Positions 36,062-45,326 of a stretch of DNA of 64,000 nt are shown piece by piece; within the stretch, counting starts at the first letter, position 1, and each line of letters opens with the position of its first letter. Source of the DNA: JAPPLB01 sp965218555 (GTDB lineage: Bacteria; Acidobacteriota; Terriglobia; Bryobacterales; UBA6623); NCBI GenBank assembly GCA_965218555.1, contig OZ244625.1, forward strand, positions 4,402,001-4,466,000, read 5' to 3'. Both the position numbers and the translations under genes were made by a program. The notes under the pieces were generated by a model. That model had not been told where the DNA came from and did not search any database. It saw only the letters and a list, made by a program, of their open reading frames with translations.

Positions 36062-37937
36062 GTGTGCCGAGCATGGTCGACAGCTTGGAGGTGCAAGTCC
36101 TCTATCCAGCCCGATGGCGGCGAAGGATTAGCGAAGCGCAAGGGCGTCGTCGTGAGGCGGGGTCTGAAGGAAGCGTGGAGCAAAGCTGCGACCCGATGGA
36201 CAAGAACCGGATAGGAGGCCTACCCGGCCGGACGAGCGAGCCAATGATCGCGAAGTCCATAGCCATCAAGGGCCGGGGTGGTAAATCCGGCGGGTGCGCG
36301 GTGAAGGCGGTCGGTCTTACCTCGGGAGGTCTGCGTCGTGTCCGGAACCCCCGGACTGAGCGGGACCGCAAGGCCCGTGATCGCGGCGCAGAAGTCAGCA
36401 GAGGGAATAGTAGTCGGTTCGCCGATGAAGGCCCGAACGATGGACAGGGTTAGAAGGACGGTACGCTCATGCGGGCCAAGCGGCGGAACATCCAGTTGGA
36501 ACTGGTCTTGGAGCCGGAGGCGAAGGGTGAAGCCCGGAGCGCCGGAGCCCAAGGGACCGAAGCCCGCAGGGCGCGTGCCGGACCCGAACGCCCGGCGGCT
36601 GAGCAGGGACCGTCGATGGAGACGGTCGTCGAGCCCGGCAATCTGAAGAAGGCGCTGGCGCGTGTCCGGCGCAACAAGGGGGCGCCCGGCATCGACGGCA
36701 TGAGCGTCGATGATTTGGGCGATCACCTGAAGGACCACTGGACCGAGATCAGGACCCGGCTTCTTGACGGCAGCTACACACCGCAGCCGGTACGGCGCGT
36801 GGAGATACCGAAGGCGTCGGGCGGCGTTCGTCCGCTCGGCGTGCCCACGGTGCTCGACCGCTTCATCCAGCAAGCGGTGATGCAGGTGTTACAGGGGGAC
36901 TGGGACCGCAGTTTCTCGGATGCGAGTTACGGGTTCCGGCCCGGACGCTCGGCCCATCAGGCGGTGGAGCGCGCACAGGACCACTCCGAGCGGGCTTCCC
37001 CATCGTGGTCGATCTCGATCTGGAGAAATTCTTCGACCGGGTCAATCACGACATCCTGATGGGTCTGGTGGTCAAGCGGGTGGCAGACAAACGCCTGCTC
37101 AGGCTGATCCGTGGCTTTCTGACCGCGGGCGTGCTGGAGGGTGGGCTGGTCGGCCCGACCACCAAGGGGACGCCGCAGGGTGGGCCGCTCTCGCCCTTGC
37201 TGTCGAATCTGATGCTGGATGTGCTGGACAAGGAACTGGAGAAGCGCTGCCATCGCTTTGTCCGCTATGCCGACGACTGCAATATCTATGTGCGGTCGCG
37301 GCGGGCGGACGAGCGGGTCATGGCGAGCGTGACCCGCTTCCTCGTCCGGCGGCTGAAGCTGACGGTGAACGCAGACAAGAGCGCGGTGGACCGTCCGGCG
37401 GTGCGGGCCTTCCTGGGCTTCAGCTTCATAGCCGGACCGACAGCCAAGCGGCGCATTGCGCCGCAGGCGCTCGCCCGGCTCAAGGCTCGGGTCCGGGAAC
37501 TGACGCGCTGCACGAAGAGCGTCAGCCTCACCCATCTCGTCACGGAACTGTCCCGTTACCTTGTCGGGTGGCGGGGATACTTTGGTTTCTGCGAGACCCC
37601 CTCGGTACTGCGCAGCATCGAGCAGTGGATCAGGCGGCGGCTCCGTGCCGTCGTCTGGCGGCAGTGGAAGCGTGGGCGTACCCGCTTTGCGGCATTGCGT
37701 CGCCTCGGCGTCGGCAAGGGCTTGGCGGCCCAAACCGCCGGGACCTCTTGCGGCCCGTGGCGGATCAGCAATAGTCCCGCGCTCGCCATCGCCCTATCCA
37801 ACGCCTTCTTCGCGCGGCTCGGCCTCGTCTCTCTCGAAGCCCGTGCAGACGCTTAAATCCATCGAACTGCCGTGTACGGACCCTTATGCACGGTGGTGTG
37901 GGAGGGGCGGAGCCGCGAGGCTCCCCCCTATCCCGAT
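36062..37937 (+). mobile_element. Group II intron, bacterial class C-like
   Basis: A retroelement of about 1.88 kb. The 5' end GTGTGCCGAGC (or GTGCCG two bases on) fits the GUGYG-type start. The 5' ribozyme part runs to about 36468 and has the usual paired GC-rich blocks. The reverse transcriptase is encoded at 36469-37856, with no endonuclease domain behind its maturase part. After it, CTGCCGTG (37867-37874) pairs with CACGGTGG (37889-37896) as domain V, a GC-rich hairpin (about 37901-37930) forms domain VI, and CTATCCCGAT marks the 3' end. Insertion right behind a terminator stem and absence of the HNH domain point to class C. Ends are placed by eye, within a few bases. Confidence 0.8.
36469..37856 (+). 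pseudogene. ltrA: Group II intron reverse transcriptase/maturase, frameshifted
   Basis: The reverse transcriptase is split by a one-base deletion at about 36984. Part one (36469 to there) has the N-terminal blocks NKGAPGIDGMSVDDLGDHL, IPKASGGVRPLGVPTVLDR and DASYGFRPGRSAHQAV. Part two, in the next frame, has VVDLDLEKFFDRVNHDILMG, GTPQGGPLSPLLSNLMLD, the catalytic RYADDCNIYV, LGFSF and a maturase (thumb) region LTHLVTELSRYLVGWRGYFG. The expected bridging text at the break is a GxPIVVDLDLEKFFD block reached by adding one base (GACCACATC instead of GACCACTC). All catalytic motifs remain, so the loss is recent or a sequence error. Without repair, no active protein is made. Splicing might then need a maturase from another copy. 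Confidence 0.85.
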
Positions 37938-38063
37938 TGCGGTCCCGGTAGAGGTCTTTACGGTTTACACGAGATAAGCCCCGGCAGGGCATCGGCAGCG
38001 AGGGTAGTCGGTGAGAGCCGCTCCGTGAACTGCTGCTTTGTCGGGGTTTTGACCTTTGTTAGT

Positions 38064-39293
38064 TCAGGCCAGGAACGGACCCGTCACCTCGAAAGTCATG
38101 CCGTCTTCGGATTCACCTGTTGCGCCGCGCTGCGAACTGAAATACAGCCGCGTCCCGGATGGATCAAAGACGGGCCCGGTGATCTCGGACTTATCGTGGC
38201 CGACGACTCGGAGCAGGGGCGCCGTTTTCCGGTCGGGTAGAACGGCGATGATCTGGTTGTCGCCGCCGTCTTCCGCCACAATGACATCCCCGCCGGCGGA
38301 TACGGTGATGTTGTCGACGCCGGTCAGCTCGGGCTCCGCGTGGTCGTCATCGTCATAAATGACGGTGATGGTGCTCGCTGAGATGTCATATGCCCAGACG
38401 CGCCCGTCTTGCGTTGTTGTGAAGTAGATGACTTGGTCGTGATGCCAGGCGCCCTCGCCGCCTTTGAAGAGAGTGGCCTGCGGAACCTGCATGCGCGTGG
38501 GCTGCACGACTCCACTGGGGTCTTTCACGCGATGCCACACCACTTTGCCGCCTTCCATGACTTCCGCCGCTTCGAGCCTCCCGGCCGACAGGTCAGGCTC
38601 CCTGCTCCCCGGGCGAAAGCGGTAGAACAGGCCGTCACCAGTGTCCTCGGTAAGGTAGATATCGTTCTGAACGGGATCGACCGCTGCGGCTTCGTGTTTG
38701 AACACGCCCAGGGCGGGGCGAACGATCGCCTGCTTCTTGCCAAGCGGATCGCACTCCCACACACGTCCCTGATCGAACTCTTCGCAGGAAAGCCAAGTGC
38801 CCCAAGGCGTAGGACCGCCGGCGCAGTTGGTGCTTGTACCGTCGAGGATAGAGTAGGAATCGATCACCCGGCCCTGGAGGTCGAACCGTAAAGCGCCCAC
38901 TCCGCCTTGGTTGCCGCCGACCTCGCTATTGGAAACGTAGATCCAACCGTCGTCGGTGGTGAAGACGGCCGCTCCGTCGGGCGCTGCATGCCAGCGATAC
39001 CCGCAACCCGGAACCGGTTCCTCGCTCGACCGCGCCACCACGCGTGATGTGAAGCCCTCGGGCAACCGCACGCCGTTTTCGTCCGGTGGCTGTAAAGGGC
39101 CCAGCTTGCCCAAGCGGTCTCCGAGGGTCCGGCTCGGCGACTCTCCTGTTGCGCCGACGGGGTTCGATTCCCGGCAGTGCGAGAGCATCGACCCGGTGGC
39201 CAATACCCCCATGCCCACAAGACCACGCCGCAGGAATTCGCGGCGGCCTCGGTGGTCTCGCTGTTTTTCCGTTTTTGAACTGAATAGTGGCAT
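38064..39293 (-). CDS. Tat-exported PhoX-like protein (DUF839)
   Basis: A 409-residue protein with a twin-arginine signal (GRREFLRRGLVGMGVLATGS) and a DUF839/PhoX-type propeller. Features include PLQPPDENGVRLPEGF, HAAPDGAAVFTTDDGWIYVS, the acidic NCAGGPTPWGTWLSCEE stretch with the FKHEAAAVDP and LTEDTGDGLFYRF loops, and a closing GPVFDPSGTRLYFSSQRG. PhoX enzymes are calcium/iron alkaline phosphatases; many DUF839 proteins are uncharacterised, so phosphatase activity is inference. The ATG at 39291-39293 has a G-run upstream; another ATG at 39336-39338 is possible. A cysteine soon after the signal (LSHCRES) could be a lipobox but is not canonical. A sialidase-like gene lies upstream on the same strand. 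Confidence 0.82.
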   Translation of the reverse strand: MPLFSSKTEKQRDHRGRREFLRRGLVGMGVLATGSMLSHCRESNPVGATGESPSRTLGDRLGKLGPLQPPDENGVRLPEGFTSRVVARSSEEPVPGCGYRWHAAPDGAAVFTTDDGWIYVSNSEVGGNQGGVGALRFDLQGRVIDSYSILDGTSTNCAGGPTPWGTWLSCEEFDQGRVWECDPLGKKQAIVRPALGVFKHEAAAVDPVQNDIYLTEDTGDGLFYRFRPGSREPDLSAGRLEAAEVMEGGKVVWHRVKDPSGVVQPTRMQVPQATLFKGGEGAWHHDQVIYFTTTQDGRVWAYDISASTITVIYDDDDHAEPELTGVDNITVSAGGDVIVAEDGGDNQIIAVLPDRKTAPLLRVVGHDKSEITGPVFDPSGTRLYFSSQRGATGESEDGMTFEVTGPFLA

Positions 39294-39366
39294 TTCGATG
39301 CCCCCCGATGTGTTGGACTCCCAACCTTGGTTTTTCATACTACCGGACGGAGCATCCGACCCGCGT

Positions 39367-40683
39367 TCACGCCTGCCAATAAGTTCCCTGGATCGTAGTC
39401 ACTCCGTCGGAATCTTCTCCCCAGTAGACCGTGAAGAGCCCACCGTCTTCCTGGACGATCGACGTCGGATACCCTAGGTTCGAGCTTCCCAAATCGTCAC
39501 GCAGGATGATCTCGTTTTCGATGTCCCAGGTTTCCCCTTGGTCAGAGCTCAGACAAGCCCGAATGCCGAACGGTTCGCGGCGATGGCCGTAGACGGTGAC
39601 GACGCGTTCGTCAGGAAGTTGGACGATGTGCGCCGGATAACCCCAGATCGGAAGTCTTTTGGGCTGTGACCAGGTGCGGCCGTTGTCGTCGGACACTACT
39701 TGATACAGATATCGTCCGCCGCTCTTCTCGGAGGTGCGCATGTGGGAGATCAGCCGCCCGCTTTTGAGCCGAGCCAGGCTGGGCTCGAAAAAGTTGACGC
39801 CGGGATCGCGGGCGATTTCACGGGTCTCGCTCCAACTGTGGCCGCGATCCTTCGACACGGCCACGAAGGCTACGCTTTTCCCCGGCTTGATCTCGCCGCG
39901 TTCATCCCGCTCGTTGCCGAGCGGCTCCAGATCCGGAACCCCACGCGAGTCAAAATACTCGTCGAAGAAGGGGTCGCCGGCAGCCAGCGGCAAAAGAACG
40001 GTGCCGTCTTCTAATTCGACCGCCCCCTTCGGGCTATAGCCGCTGATGAACGGACCCGTATCGACCTCGACCGTTTCGTCCCACGTACGCCCACCGTCGC
40101 TCGAACGATGCACGTACGTCCCGCGGTGCGTGCTGACCCAGGGATAGGGGTCGCGCGGGACGGCTCCTAGCAGGTCGGGCATCTTGTCCGCGGTCTCCTT
40201 GGGATAGAACTGCCGGACGTAGACACTCGCGAGCAGAGTTCCATCGGATAGCACGGCCAAGCCGGGACATTCAGCGCTGGTCCAGTTGAAGCCGGGATAG
40301 ACGCGCGGGACGTCCCAGGTTTTCCCCAGATTGTCCGAACGTGTGAGGACGTTTTGGAAGCTCGGGTCGCTGGGTGGGTGCTTCCACCCGTCGGGTAGGC
40401 GGTCGGTCACTTCACGCATTACCCCGAGCGAAAAGGCCACGACCCATTCTCCCTTTTGCGTAACGGCGATCGAAGGGCCGAGCACGTAACGGTACTTGTC
40501 GCGAAAGACCGTGATATTGCGAAACGGGGAACCTCCTTTGCCGGGCGTTTCCTCGGTCAGCGTCTGGCAGCCGGGGATCGAAGCGCTCAAGACCGTGGCG
40601 ATTCCCACACCGAAGTATTCGTTGAAGTCTCGTCTCGTGTGTCTATTGGTTCCTTGTGCCGGCGTACGGTTCAGGCTGCGCAT
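39367..40683 (-). CDS. BNR sialidase-like lipoprotein, Tat-type signal
   Basis: A 438-residue propeller protein, the third full sialidase-like gene in the window. The N-terminus has an Arg pair in TRRDFNEYFG followed by a hydrophobic run ending in a lipobox (SASIPGCQT), so it is likely a Tat-exported lipoprotein. Asp boxes are RSDNLGKTW, SSDGGRTW, SKDRGHSW, SDDNGRTW and SSDQGETW. It is less similar to the pair at 5.4-8.2 kb than those are to each other. It lies 73 bases upstream of the PhoX-like gene in the same direction and may be co-transcribed with it. As before, the glycan substrate is unknown. Confidence 0.83.
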   Translation of the reverse strand: MRSLNRTPAQGTNRHTRRDFNEYFGVGIATVLSASIPGCQTLTEETPGKGGSPFRNITVFRDKYRYVLGPSIAVTQKGEWVVAFSLGVMREVTDRLPDGWKHPPSDPSFQNVLTRSDNLGKTWDVPRVYPGFNWTSAECPGLAVLSDGTLLASVYVRQFYPKETADKMPDLLGAVPRDPYPWVSTHRGTYVHRSSDGGRTWDETVEVDTGPFISGYSPKGAVELEDGTVLLPLAAGDPFFDEYFDSRGVPDLEPLGNERDERGEIKPGKSVAFVAVSKDRGHSWSETREIARDPGVNFFEPSLARLKSGRLISHMRTSEKSGGRYLYQVVSDDNGRTWSQPKRLPIWGYPAHIVQLPDERVVTVYGHRREPFGIRACLSSDQGETWDIENEIILRDDLGSSNLGYPTSIVQEDGGLFTVYWGEDSDGVTTIQGTYWQA

Positions 40684-41056
40684 GATGACTTACCGTTGAC
40701 GCCCTTTCTCCTTGAGGTCGTTGTCGCGCCGCCTTCCCATTGTGATTTCCGGCTTCAAAGCGGAATCAGCGGCGTCAAACATTCGCCTGCGGATCTTCCC
40801 GGAGCCGCGTCAACAACCGCTCGGCACTGCCTTTCACATGGCTGGACTCAATGTTAGCAATCCCCCTGAGAGGATACACTGTCGTCGGGCTTCCTCGTCA
40901 AGCCGTCTGAATAAGCTCGGCTGATTTTGAGTCTGGATCAACGGACGGGAGCGCTTGCGCGCATCTCGAGACGCGTTGCAGAAAACGCAATGATGCGCCA
41001 CCACCCGAATGTGAGGTATAGTTATACTGCGTTACTAGGGAAAGGGTTGTTTGCCG
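40684..41056. other. Divergent intergenic region upstream of the oxidoreductase genes
   Basis: 373 bases between the divergent sialidase-like and pyruvate:ferredoxin oxidoreductase genes. Near the right edge, around 41018-41030, an AT-rich stretch reading TATAGTTATACT stands out from the GC-rich background and may include a -10 box for the oxidoreductase operon. No clear -35 or terminator was found; the rest shows nothing. Confidence 0.4.
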
Positions 41057-43084
41057 ATGAGTACAGTCGCTAAGTTACCGCCGCAATACGAAGGGCTCAA
41101 AGAAGCCCAGGAAATCAAGTTCCCCTTCCCAGGAATACCAACGACCTCGGATGGCGCCGGAACAGTGGTGTGGGTGGAGACCCACATCTGCCAGGGGGCA
41201 TGCGCGTATCCGATAACGTCATCCACGACGATGGGTGGTGGTTTCGAGTCGGCTGTCGCCAACGGCAAGAAGAATCTGTGGGGCGAGGATTTGGTGTTCA
41301 TCGAGCCTGAATCCGAGCACAGCGCCGCCACTACCTGCGAGGGGTTTGCCGTCAGCGGCGGACGCGTCACGAACTTCACTTCCGGTCAGGGCCTGATTCT
41401 GATGAAGGAAGTCCTCTACACGATCTCCGGCAAACGCCTGCCGATCGTGTTTCACATCGGCTCCCGCGCGGTTACCTCTCATTCGTTGAACGTCCACGCC
41501 GGCCATGATGATGTCTATGGCGTCGCCGACTGCGGCTGGGGCGTCATCTATGGGCGAAACGCGCAGGAGTCGGGCGACTTGGCGCTTATCTGCCGCCGAG
41601 TTGCTGAGGATTCCGACACGCCGTTCCTGAATGTGCAGGACGGCTTCCTCACGACCCACACGATCGAGAACGTCCGCTTGCCCGAACCCGAAATGATGAA
41701 GCTCTTCGTTGGGGATCCGAACCGGCGGCTGCGTAATCTGATGGACCCCAAGATCCCTCTCATGTCGGGCGTCGTGCAAAATCAAGACTCCTACATGAAG
41801 GGCAAGATCGCTCAGCGGACGTTCTACGACAAGGTCCTCGGCGCTGTCCGCCATGCGATGGATGAGTTCTTTGAACTCACGGGCCGCCGCTACGATCCGG
41901 TCATGCCCTATCGCCTCGACGACGCCGAGTACGCCATCGTCGGGTCCGGGTGCATGATGGAGACGGCCGAAGCCGCCGTCGATTGGATCCGGGAAAACAT
42001 GGGGGTGAAAGTCGGCCTGCTGCACATCAGTCTTTTCCGCCCCTGGCCTTCGTACGACATCGTCGACGCGCTCAAGAACGTGAGAGGCATTTCGGTCATC
42101 GAACGCCTCGACATCCCAATGCAGCAGTCGAATCCGCAGCTTTGCGAGCTGAAGAGCTCGTTTGCCGACGCACTGAGCGGGACGCCCGGCTATCCGATGG
42201 TCGAGCGCTTGCCGAAGTTGTATGGCGGCTCGGCCGGCCTCGGCAGCCGCGACGTGCGCGCCGGTGATTTCATCGCCGTGACGGAAAACATGCTGAGCGC
42301 TGACCCGCGCTATTACTTCAGCTTGGGGATCAAGCACCAGACCGCGCTGGTTCCCGCGGTGGATCCGGACGTTCGCTCGCCGGGGTCGTTCTCGATGCGG
42401 GGCCATTCGGTGGGCGGCTATGGTTCGGTCACCACGAACAAGGTGATTGCGACGATCGCGGGCGAGGCGTTCGGTATGGACGTACAGGCCTATCCGAAGT
42501 ACGGTTCGGAAAAGAAGGGCCTGCCGACCACCTATTACCTGACGATCGCCAAAGAGCATATTCGCTCGCACTCCGAGTTGGAGAACGTAGAGTTCATTCC
42601 GCTCAACGACGTGAACGCCTTTAACGTCGGCGATCCGCTGGTGGGGTTGGCCGAGGACGGCATCGTCTTTGCGCAAAGCCATGACACGGATCCGGCTGCG
42701 ATTTGGAAATCAGTCCCGGCATGGGCCCGGAATCGTATTCGCGACAAGCAGGCGCGCTTCTTCGCTCTCGATACGGTGTCGATTGCCCGTGAAGTCGCTT
42801 CGGTAGCGGACCTGCAGCAGCGCATGCAGGGCATCGTTCTGCTGGGTGTCTTCCTCAAGGTGACGCCGTTCTGCGAAGAGTCGAAGATCAGCCACGAGGA
42901 TCTGTTCCGGGGCGTGGAGAAGTCTCTGCGCAAGTATTTCGGTAAGCGTGGCGAGCAGGTGGTTCAAGACAACCTGACTTGCGTACGCCGCGGTTTCACG
43001 GAAGTTATCGAAGTTCCGTCTGAAGTCATGCAGGCGACTGCTGTATTCGACAAAGCCGAGGGCAGTTTGAGGATCATTCAATGA
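41057..43084 (+). CDS. Pyruvate:ferredoxin oxidoreductase, alpha-gamma subunit
   Basis: A 675-residue subunit holding the alpha (domains I and II) and gamma (domain III) parts of a pyruvate:ferredoxin/flavodoxin oxidoreductase. Recognisable are HIGSRAVTSHSLNVHAGHDD and FLNVQDGFLTTHT in domain I, GVKVGLLHISLFRPWPSYD and VIERLDIPMQQSNPQL in domain II, and MRGHSVGGYGSVTTNKV and FIPLNDVNAFNVGDPLVG in the gamma part. The enzyme decarboxylates pyruvate to acetyl-CoA and passes electrons to ferredoxin. Start is the ATG at 41057; a TTG at 41051 is also in frame. The beta-delta subunit overlaps at the stop (ATGA). This is the classical single chain split after domain III. Confidence 0.9.
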   Translation: MSTVAKLPPQYEGLKEAQEIKFPFPGIPTTSDGAGTVVWVETHICQGACAYPITSSTTMGGGFESAVANGKKNLWGEDLVFIEPESEHSAATTCEGFAVSGGRVTNFTSGQGLILMKEVLYTISGKRLPIVFHIGSRAVTSHSLNVHAGHDDVYGVADCGWGVIYGRNAQESGDLALICRRVAEDSDTPFLNVQDGFLTTHTIENVRLPEPEMMKLFVGDPNRRLRNLMDPKIPLMSGVVQNQDSYMKGKIAQRTFYDKVLGAVRHAMDEFFELTGRRYDPVMPYRLDDAEYAIVGSGCMMETAEAAVDWIRENMGVKVGLLHISLFRPWPSYDIVDALKNVRGISVIERLDIPMQQSNPQLCELKSSFADALSGTPGYPMVERLPKLYGGSAGLGSRDVRAGDFIAVTENMLSADPRYYFSLGIKHQTALVPAVDPDVRSPGSFSMRGHSVGGYGSVTTNKVIATIAGEAFGMDVQAYPKYGSEKKGLPTTYYLTIAKEHIRSHSELENVEFIPLNDVNAFNVGDPLVGLAEDGIVFAQSHDTDPAAIWKSVPAWARNRIRDKQARFFALDTVSIAREVASVADLQQRMQGIVLLGVFLKVTPFCEESKISHEDLFRGVEKSLRKYFGKRGEQVVQDNLTCVRRGFTEVIEVPSEVMQATAVFDKAEGSLRIIQ

Positions 43085-44676
43085 GCACACAGGTCGATCC
43101 CATACATCAAGCAAGACTGGCGGATTTCAACGCGAACATTGTTGACGTCGCCGACTTCAACGAGCGTGTCGTCGGCGCCTACAACAACGGCACGGCCGAG
43201 ATCGGACTCGAGGCGGACGACCAGGTCGCCCGCAGCGTGATCCCCTCCGGCACTGGTGCGCTGCGCGATTTCAGCTACATTGCCCCGGACATTCCGGAGT
43301 TCCTTTCCGATCAATGCGTGGGTTGCATGGACTGCGTGACGCAGTGTCCCGACACGGCCATCCTCGCCAAGGTGATCGAGCCCGAAACGCTCGATGCGAA
43401 GCTCGAGGGCATCAACGACGAGGGCAAGCGCGAGAAGATGTGCGAGCAGTGGACCGAGACCAACAAGTATTGGAAGGTTCGCGAGCGGAAGGGTCTCGGC
43501 GGCGGCAAGTTCGGCATCTTCATCGACCCGACGAAGTGCAAGGGCTGCGCCGAATGCGTCGACGCCTGCGGCGATCACGACGCGCTGAAGATGATTCGCA
43601 AGGACGACGAGAACATGGAGTGGTACAAAGCCGCGTTCTCCTTCTTCAATGAAGCGCCCCCGACGCCGAAGAAGTTCATCAACGAGAGGGCGCTCGCCGA
43701 CATGATGCTGTCCGACGACTCGCTGCTCTACGTGGGCGGTGCGGGGTCATGCATGGGTTGCGGCGAAGCGACGGTGCTGCGCATGATGCTGGCCGCGACC
43801 GGATTCGTCTACGGACCGGAGAATATCGGCATCGTTGCGGCCACCGGCTGCAACACGGTATACACCTCCACGTATCCCTACAATCCGTATCTCGTTTCAT
43901 GGACCAACTCGCTTTTCGAGAACGCACCGGCCGACGCGATGGGGGTGCGGGCGCGCTGGGATCAGATGGGCTGGCAGAACAAGCGGCTGTGGGTGATCGG
44001 CGGCGACGGCGCGATGCTCGACATTGGTTTTCAATCGTTGTCGCGCATGATGGCCTCGGGGATGGATATCAAAGTTCTTGTTCTCGATACTCAGGTGTAC
44101 TCCAACACCGGCGGTCAGGCGTCGACCGGGTCCTACCTGGGACAGAACGCCAAAATGTCGACCCACGGCAAGGTGATTCATGGCAAGAAGGAGCACCGCA
44201 AGGAGCTGGCGAACATCTGCATGATGCACAAGGATGTCTACGTTGCTCAGACGACCGCCGCTCACACGAACCATTTGTATCGCGCGATTCTCGACGCCAA
44301 TGAGTTTCCGGGTCCGGCGATCGTGAACACCTTCACGACCTGCCAGCCCGAGCACGGCGTGGCTGATGACATGGCCTATCACCAAGCCAAGCTGGCAGCG
44401 GATTCGCGGACGTTCCCTGTCTTCATCTACGACCCGCGCAAGGGGCCGCGCATCAAGGATCGCCTGAAGCTGACCGGCAATCCGAACCAGAAGGAAGACT
44501 GGTACGTGAACCCGAAGACGGGCGAGCAGATCGACTTCATCACCTTCGCCCGATCGGAGGGCCGCTTCTCCAAGCACTTCGATAAGGATGGGAGTCCGTC
44601 GCCCGAGATGCTTGCCGCCCGGCAGGACCGCCTCGAGAACTGGCAGTTGCTGCAGGAACTCGCGGGCGTGAAGTAA
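43081..44676 (+). CDS. Pyruvate:ferredoxin oxidoreductase, delta-beta subunit
   Basis: A 531-residue subunit with an N-terminal two-cluster ferredoxin module and a C-terminal thiamine diphosphate domain. The 4Fe-4S motifs are CVGCMDCVTQCP and CKGCAECVDACG. The TPP domain begins after GSCMGCGEATVLRM and has the substrate-side NTVYTSTYPYNPYLVSWTNS, the cofactor motif GGDGAMLDIGFQSL through DTQVYSNTGGQAST, and the cysteine-containing TFTTCQPEHG. All signatures fit PFOR domains V and VI rather than the 2-oxoglutarate enzyme. With the alpha-gamma subunit it forms a heterodimer giving anaerobic or microaerobic pyruvate metabolism. The start codon shares four bases with the preceding stop, implying tight stoichiometry. 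Confidence 0.9.
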   Translation: MSTQVDPIHQARLADFNANIVDVADFNERVVGAYNNGTAEIGLEADDQVARSVIPSGTGALRDFSYIAPDIPEFLSDQCVGCMDCVTQCPDTAILAKVIEPETLDAKLEGINDEGKREKMCEQWTETNKYWKVRERKGLGGGKFGIFIDPTKCKGCAECVDACGDHDALKMIRKDDENMEWYKAAFSFFNEAPPTPKKFINERALADMMLSDDSLLYVGGAGSCMGCGEATVLRMMLAATGFVYGPENIGIVAATGCNTVYTSTYPYNPYLVSWTNSLFENAPADAMGVRARWDQMGWQNKRLWVIGGDGAMLDIGFQSLSRMMASGMDIKVLVLDTQVYSNTGGQASTGSYLGQNAKMSTHGKVIHGKKEHRKELANICMMHKDVYVAQTTAAHTNHLYRAILDANEFPGPAIVNTFTTCQPEHGVADDMAYHQAKLAADSRTFPVFIYDPRKGPRIKDRLKLTGNPNQKEDWYVNPKTGEQIDFITFARSEGRFSKHFDKDGSPSPEMLAARQDRLENWQLLQELAGVK

Positions 44677-44824
44677 TCGCTGCCGGTCGTTCCCGAAACG
44701 GTAAAGACTCGTTGTCGCGCGGACCTGAATGAGCCCTTCGCCGGTGGCCGGTCTGGCGTAGTTCTCGGCATTCCTTTCTTTGCCCCCGAAAATCCCGGGA
44801 TTCGCACCGGCCTTCAGGTGCAAG

Positions 44825-44865
44825 TCGACATCAGGTTTGCGACAAATCGACATCAGAATTGCGAC
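44825..44865. repeat. Two 19-base direct repeats with 22-base spacing, IS-end-like
   Basis: TCGACATCAGGTTTGCGAC (44825-44843) and TCGACATCAGAATTGCGAC (44847-44865) lie in the same orientation, differing at two positions. Multiple short transposase-binding repeats of this type are usual at the ends of IS21-like and related elements. No transposase frame is attached, so this is at most an IS remnant. Confidence 0.45.
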
Positions 44866-44944
44866 TCAAGCCCATTCAAAGGGACGCTCAAAGGACCACT
44901 AAAAGGTGTACCAGCGCGCTGACGCTCCATTTTGCGCCGGGCGT

Positions 44945-45115
44945 TCACCATCTCGCTGACCGCAACTCGCGACTGTGATGCATGATCCTCATCCACATGC
45001 GCCAGCAGTCCGCAACTACCTTAGCGCCTGCCGCGTCCGGTGATTCGCCGCGCTCCAGCTTCTCGGCGGCCTGCACGGCCCGGTCCAGTAGCTCGTGATC
45101 CAGCAAGGTGTCCAT
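44945..45115 (-). CDS. Small 56-residue ORF in decay zone
   Basis: A 56-codon frame (ATG at 45113-45115, TGA at 44945-44947) with a protein-like, helix-rich sequence: DTLLDHELLDRAVQAAEKLE then SPDAAGAKVVADCWRMWM. I do not recognise it. It lies 79 bases downstream of the phage tail protein D remnant on the same strand, so it may belong to the same vanished prophage. Whether it is expressed is unknown. A clear ribosome binding site is not visible. Confidence 0.35.
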   Translation of the reverse strand: MDTLLDHELLDRAVQAAEKLERGESPDAAGAKVVADCWRMWMRIMHHSRELRSARW

Positions 45116-45194
45116 GAGCGAGGCTCGAACTCAAGCCCTCACAAGGGTAGAACTTCGCAGCTCTTCGCTACAGTTGCTTTGCAACACGGTTGTT

Positions 45195-45326
45195 TCAGGA
45201 CATCGGACGCTCGGCCTCGACTTGTGTGGTGTAGCCGCTGCCGCTGATCTCGTGGCTTACGCGGGTGGCGATCCAATGGCCGTGGACGACTCTGCGGAAG
45301 CCACTCGGGGTGAGCGAGCTTTCGGT
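45195..45326 (-). pseudogene. Phage late control/tail protein D C-terminal remnant
   Basis: About 43 codons on the minus strand read TESSLTPSGFRRVVHGHWIA then TRVSHEISGSGYTTQVEAE, followed by a stop. The pattern W-(I/V)-x-T-R-V-x-H-x-(L/I)-x-G-x-G-(F/Y)-T-T-x-(V/L)-E-x-E is the end of P2-like gene D tail proteins. The upstream coding sequence is absent: a stop lies before residue 1 and no D-like sequence is found in other frames nearby. It marks a former phage or phage-tail cluster. The assignment rests on this short match only. Confidence 0.5.

Noticed and set aside
41219..42682. 487-codon open frame antisense to the oxidoreductase gene
   Set aside because: Complementary to a clearly conserved coding sequence, no start signal, composition of a reverse-strand shadow.
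43081..44676. 2-oxoglutarate:ferredoxin oxidoreductase beta subunit
   Set aside because: The two-cluster ferredoxin part and the TPP-domain text match pyruvate-type enzymes, not the smaller KorB.
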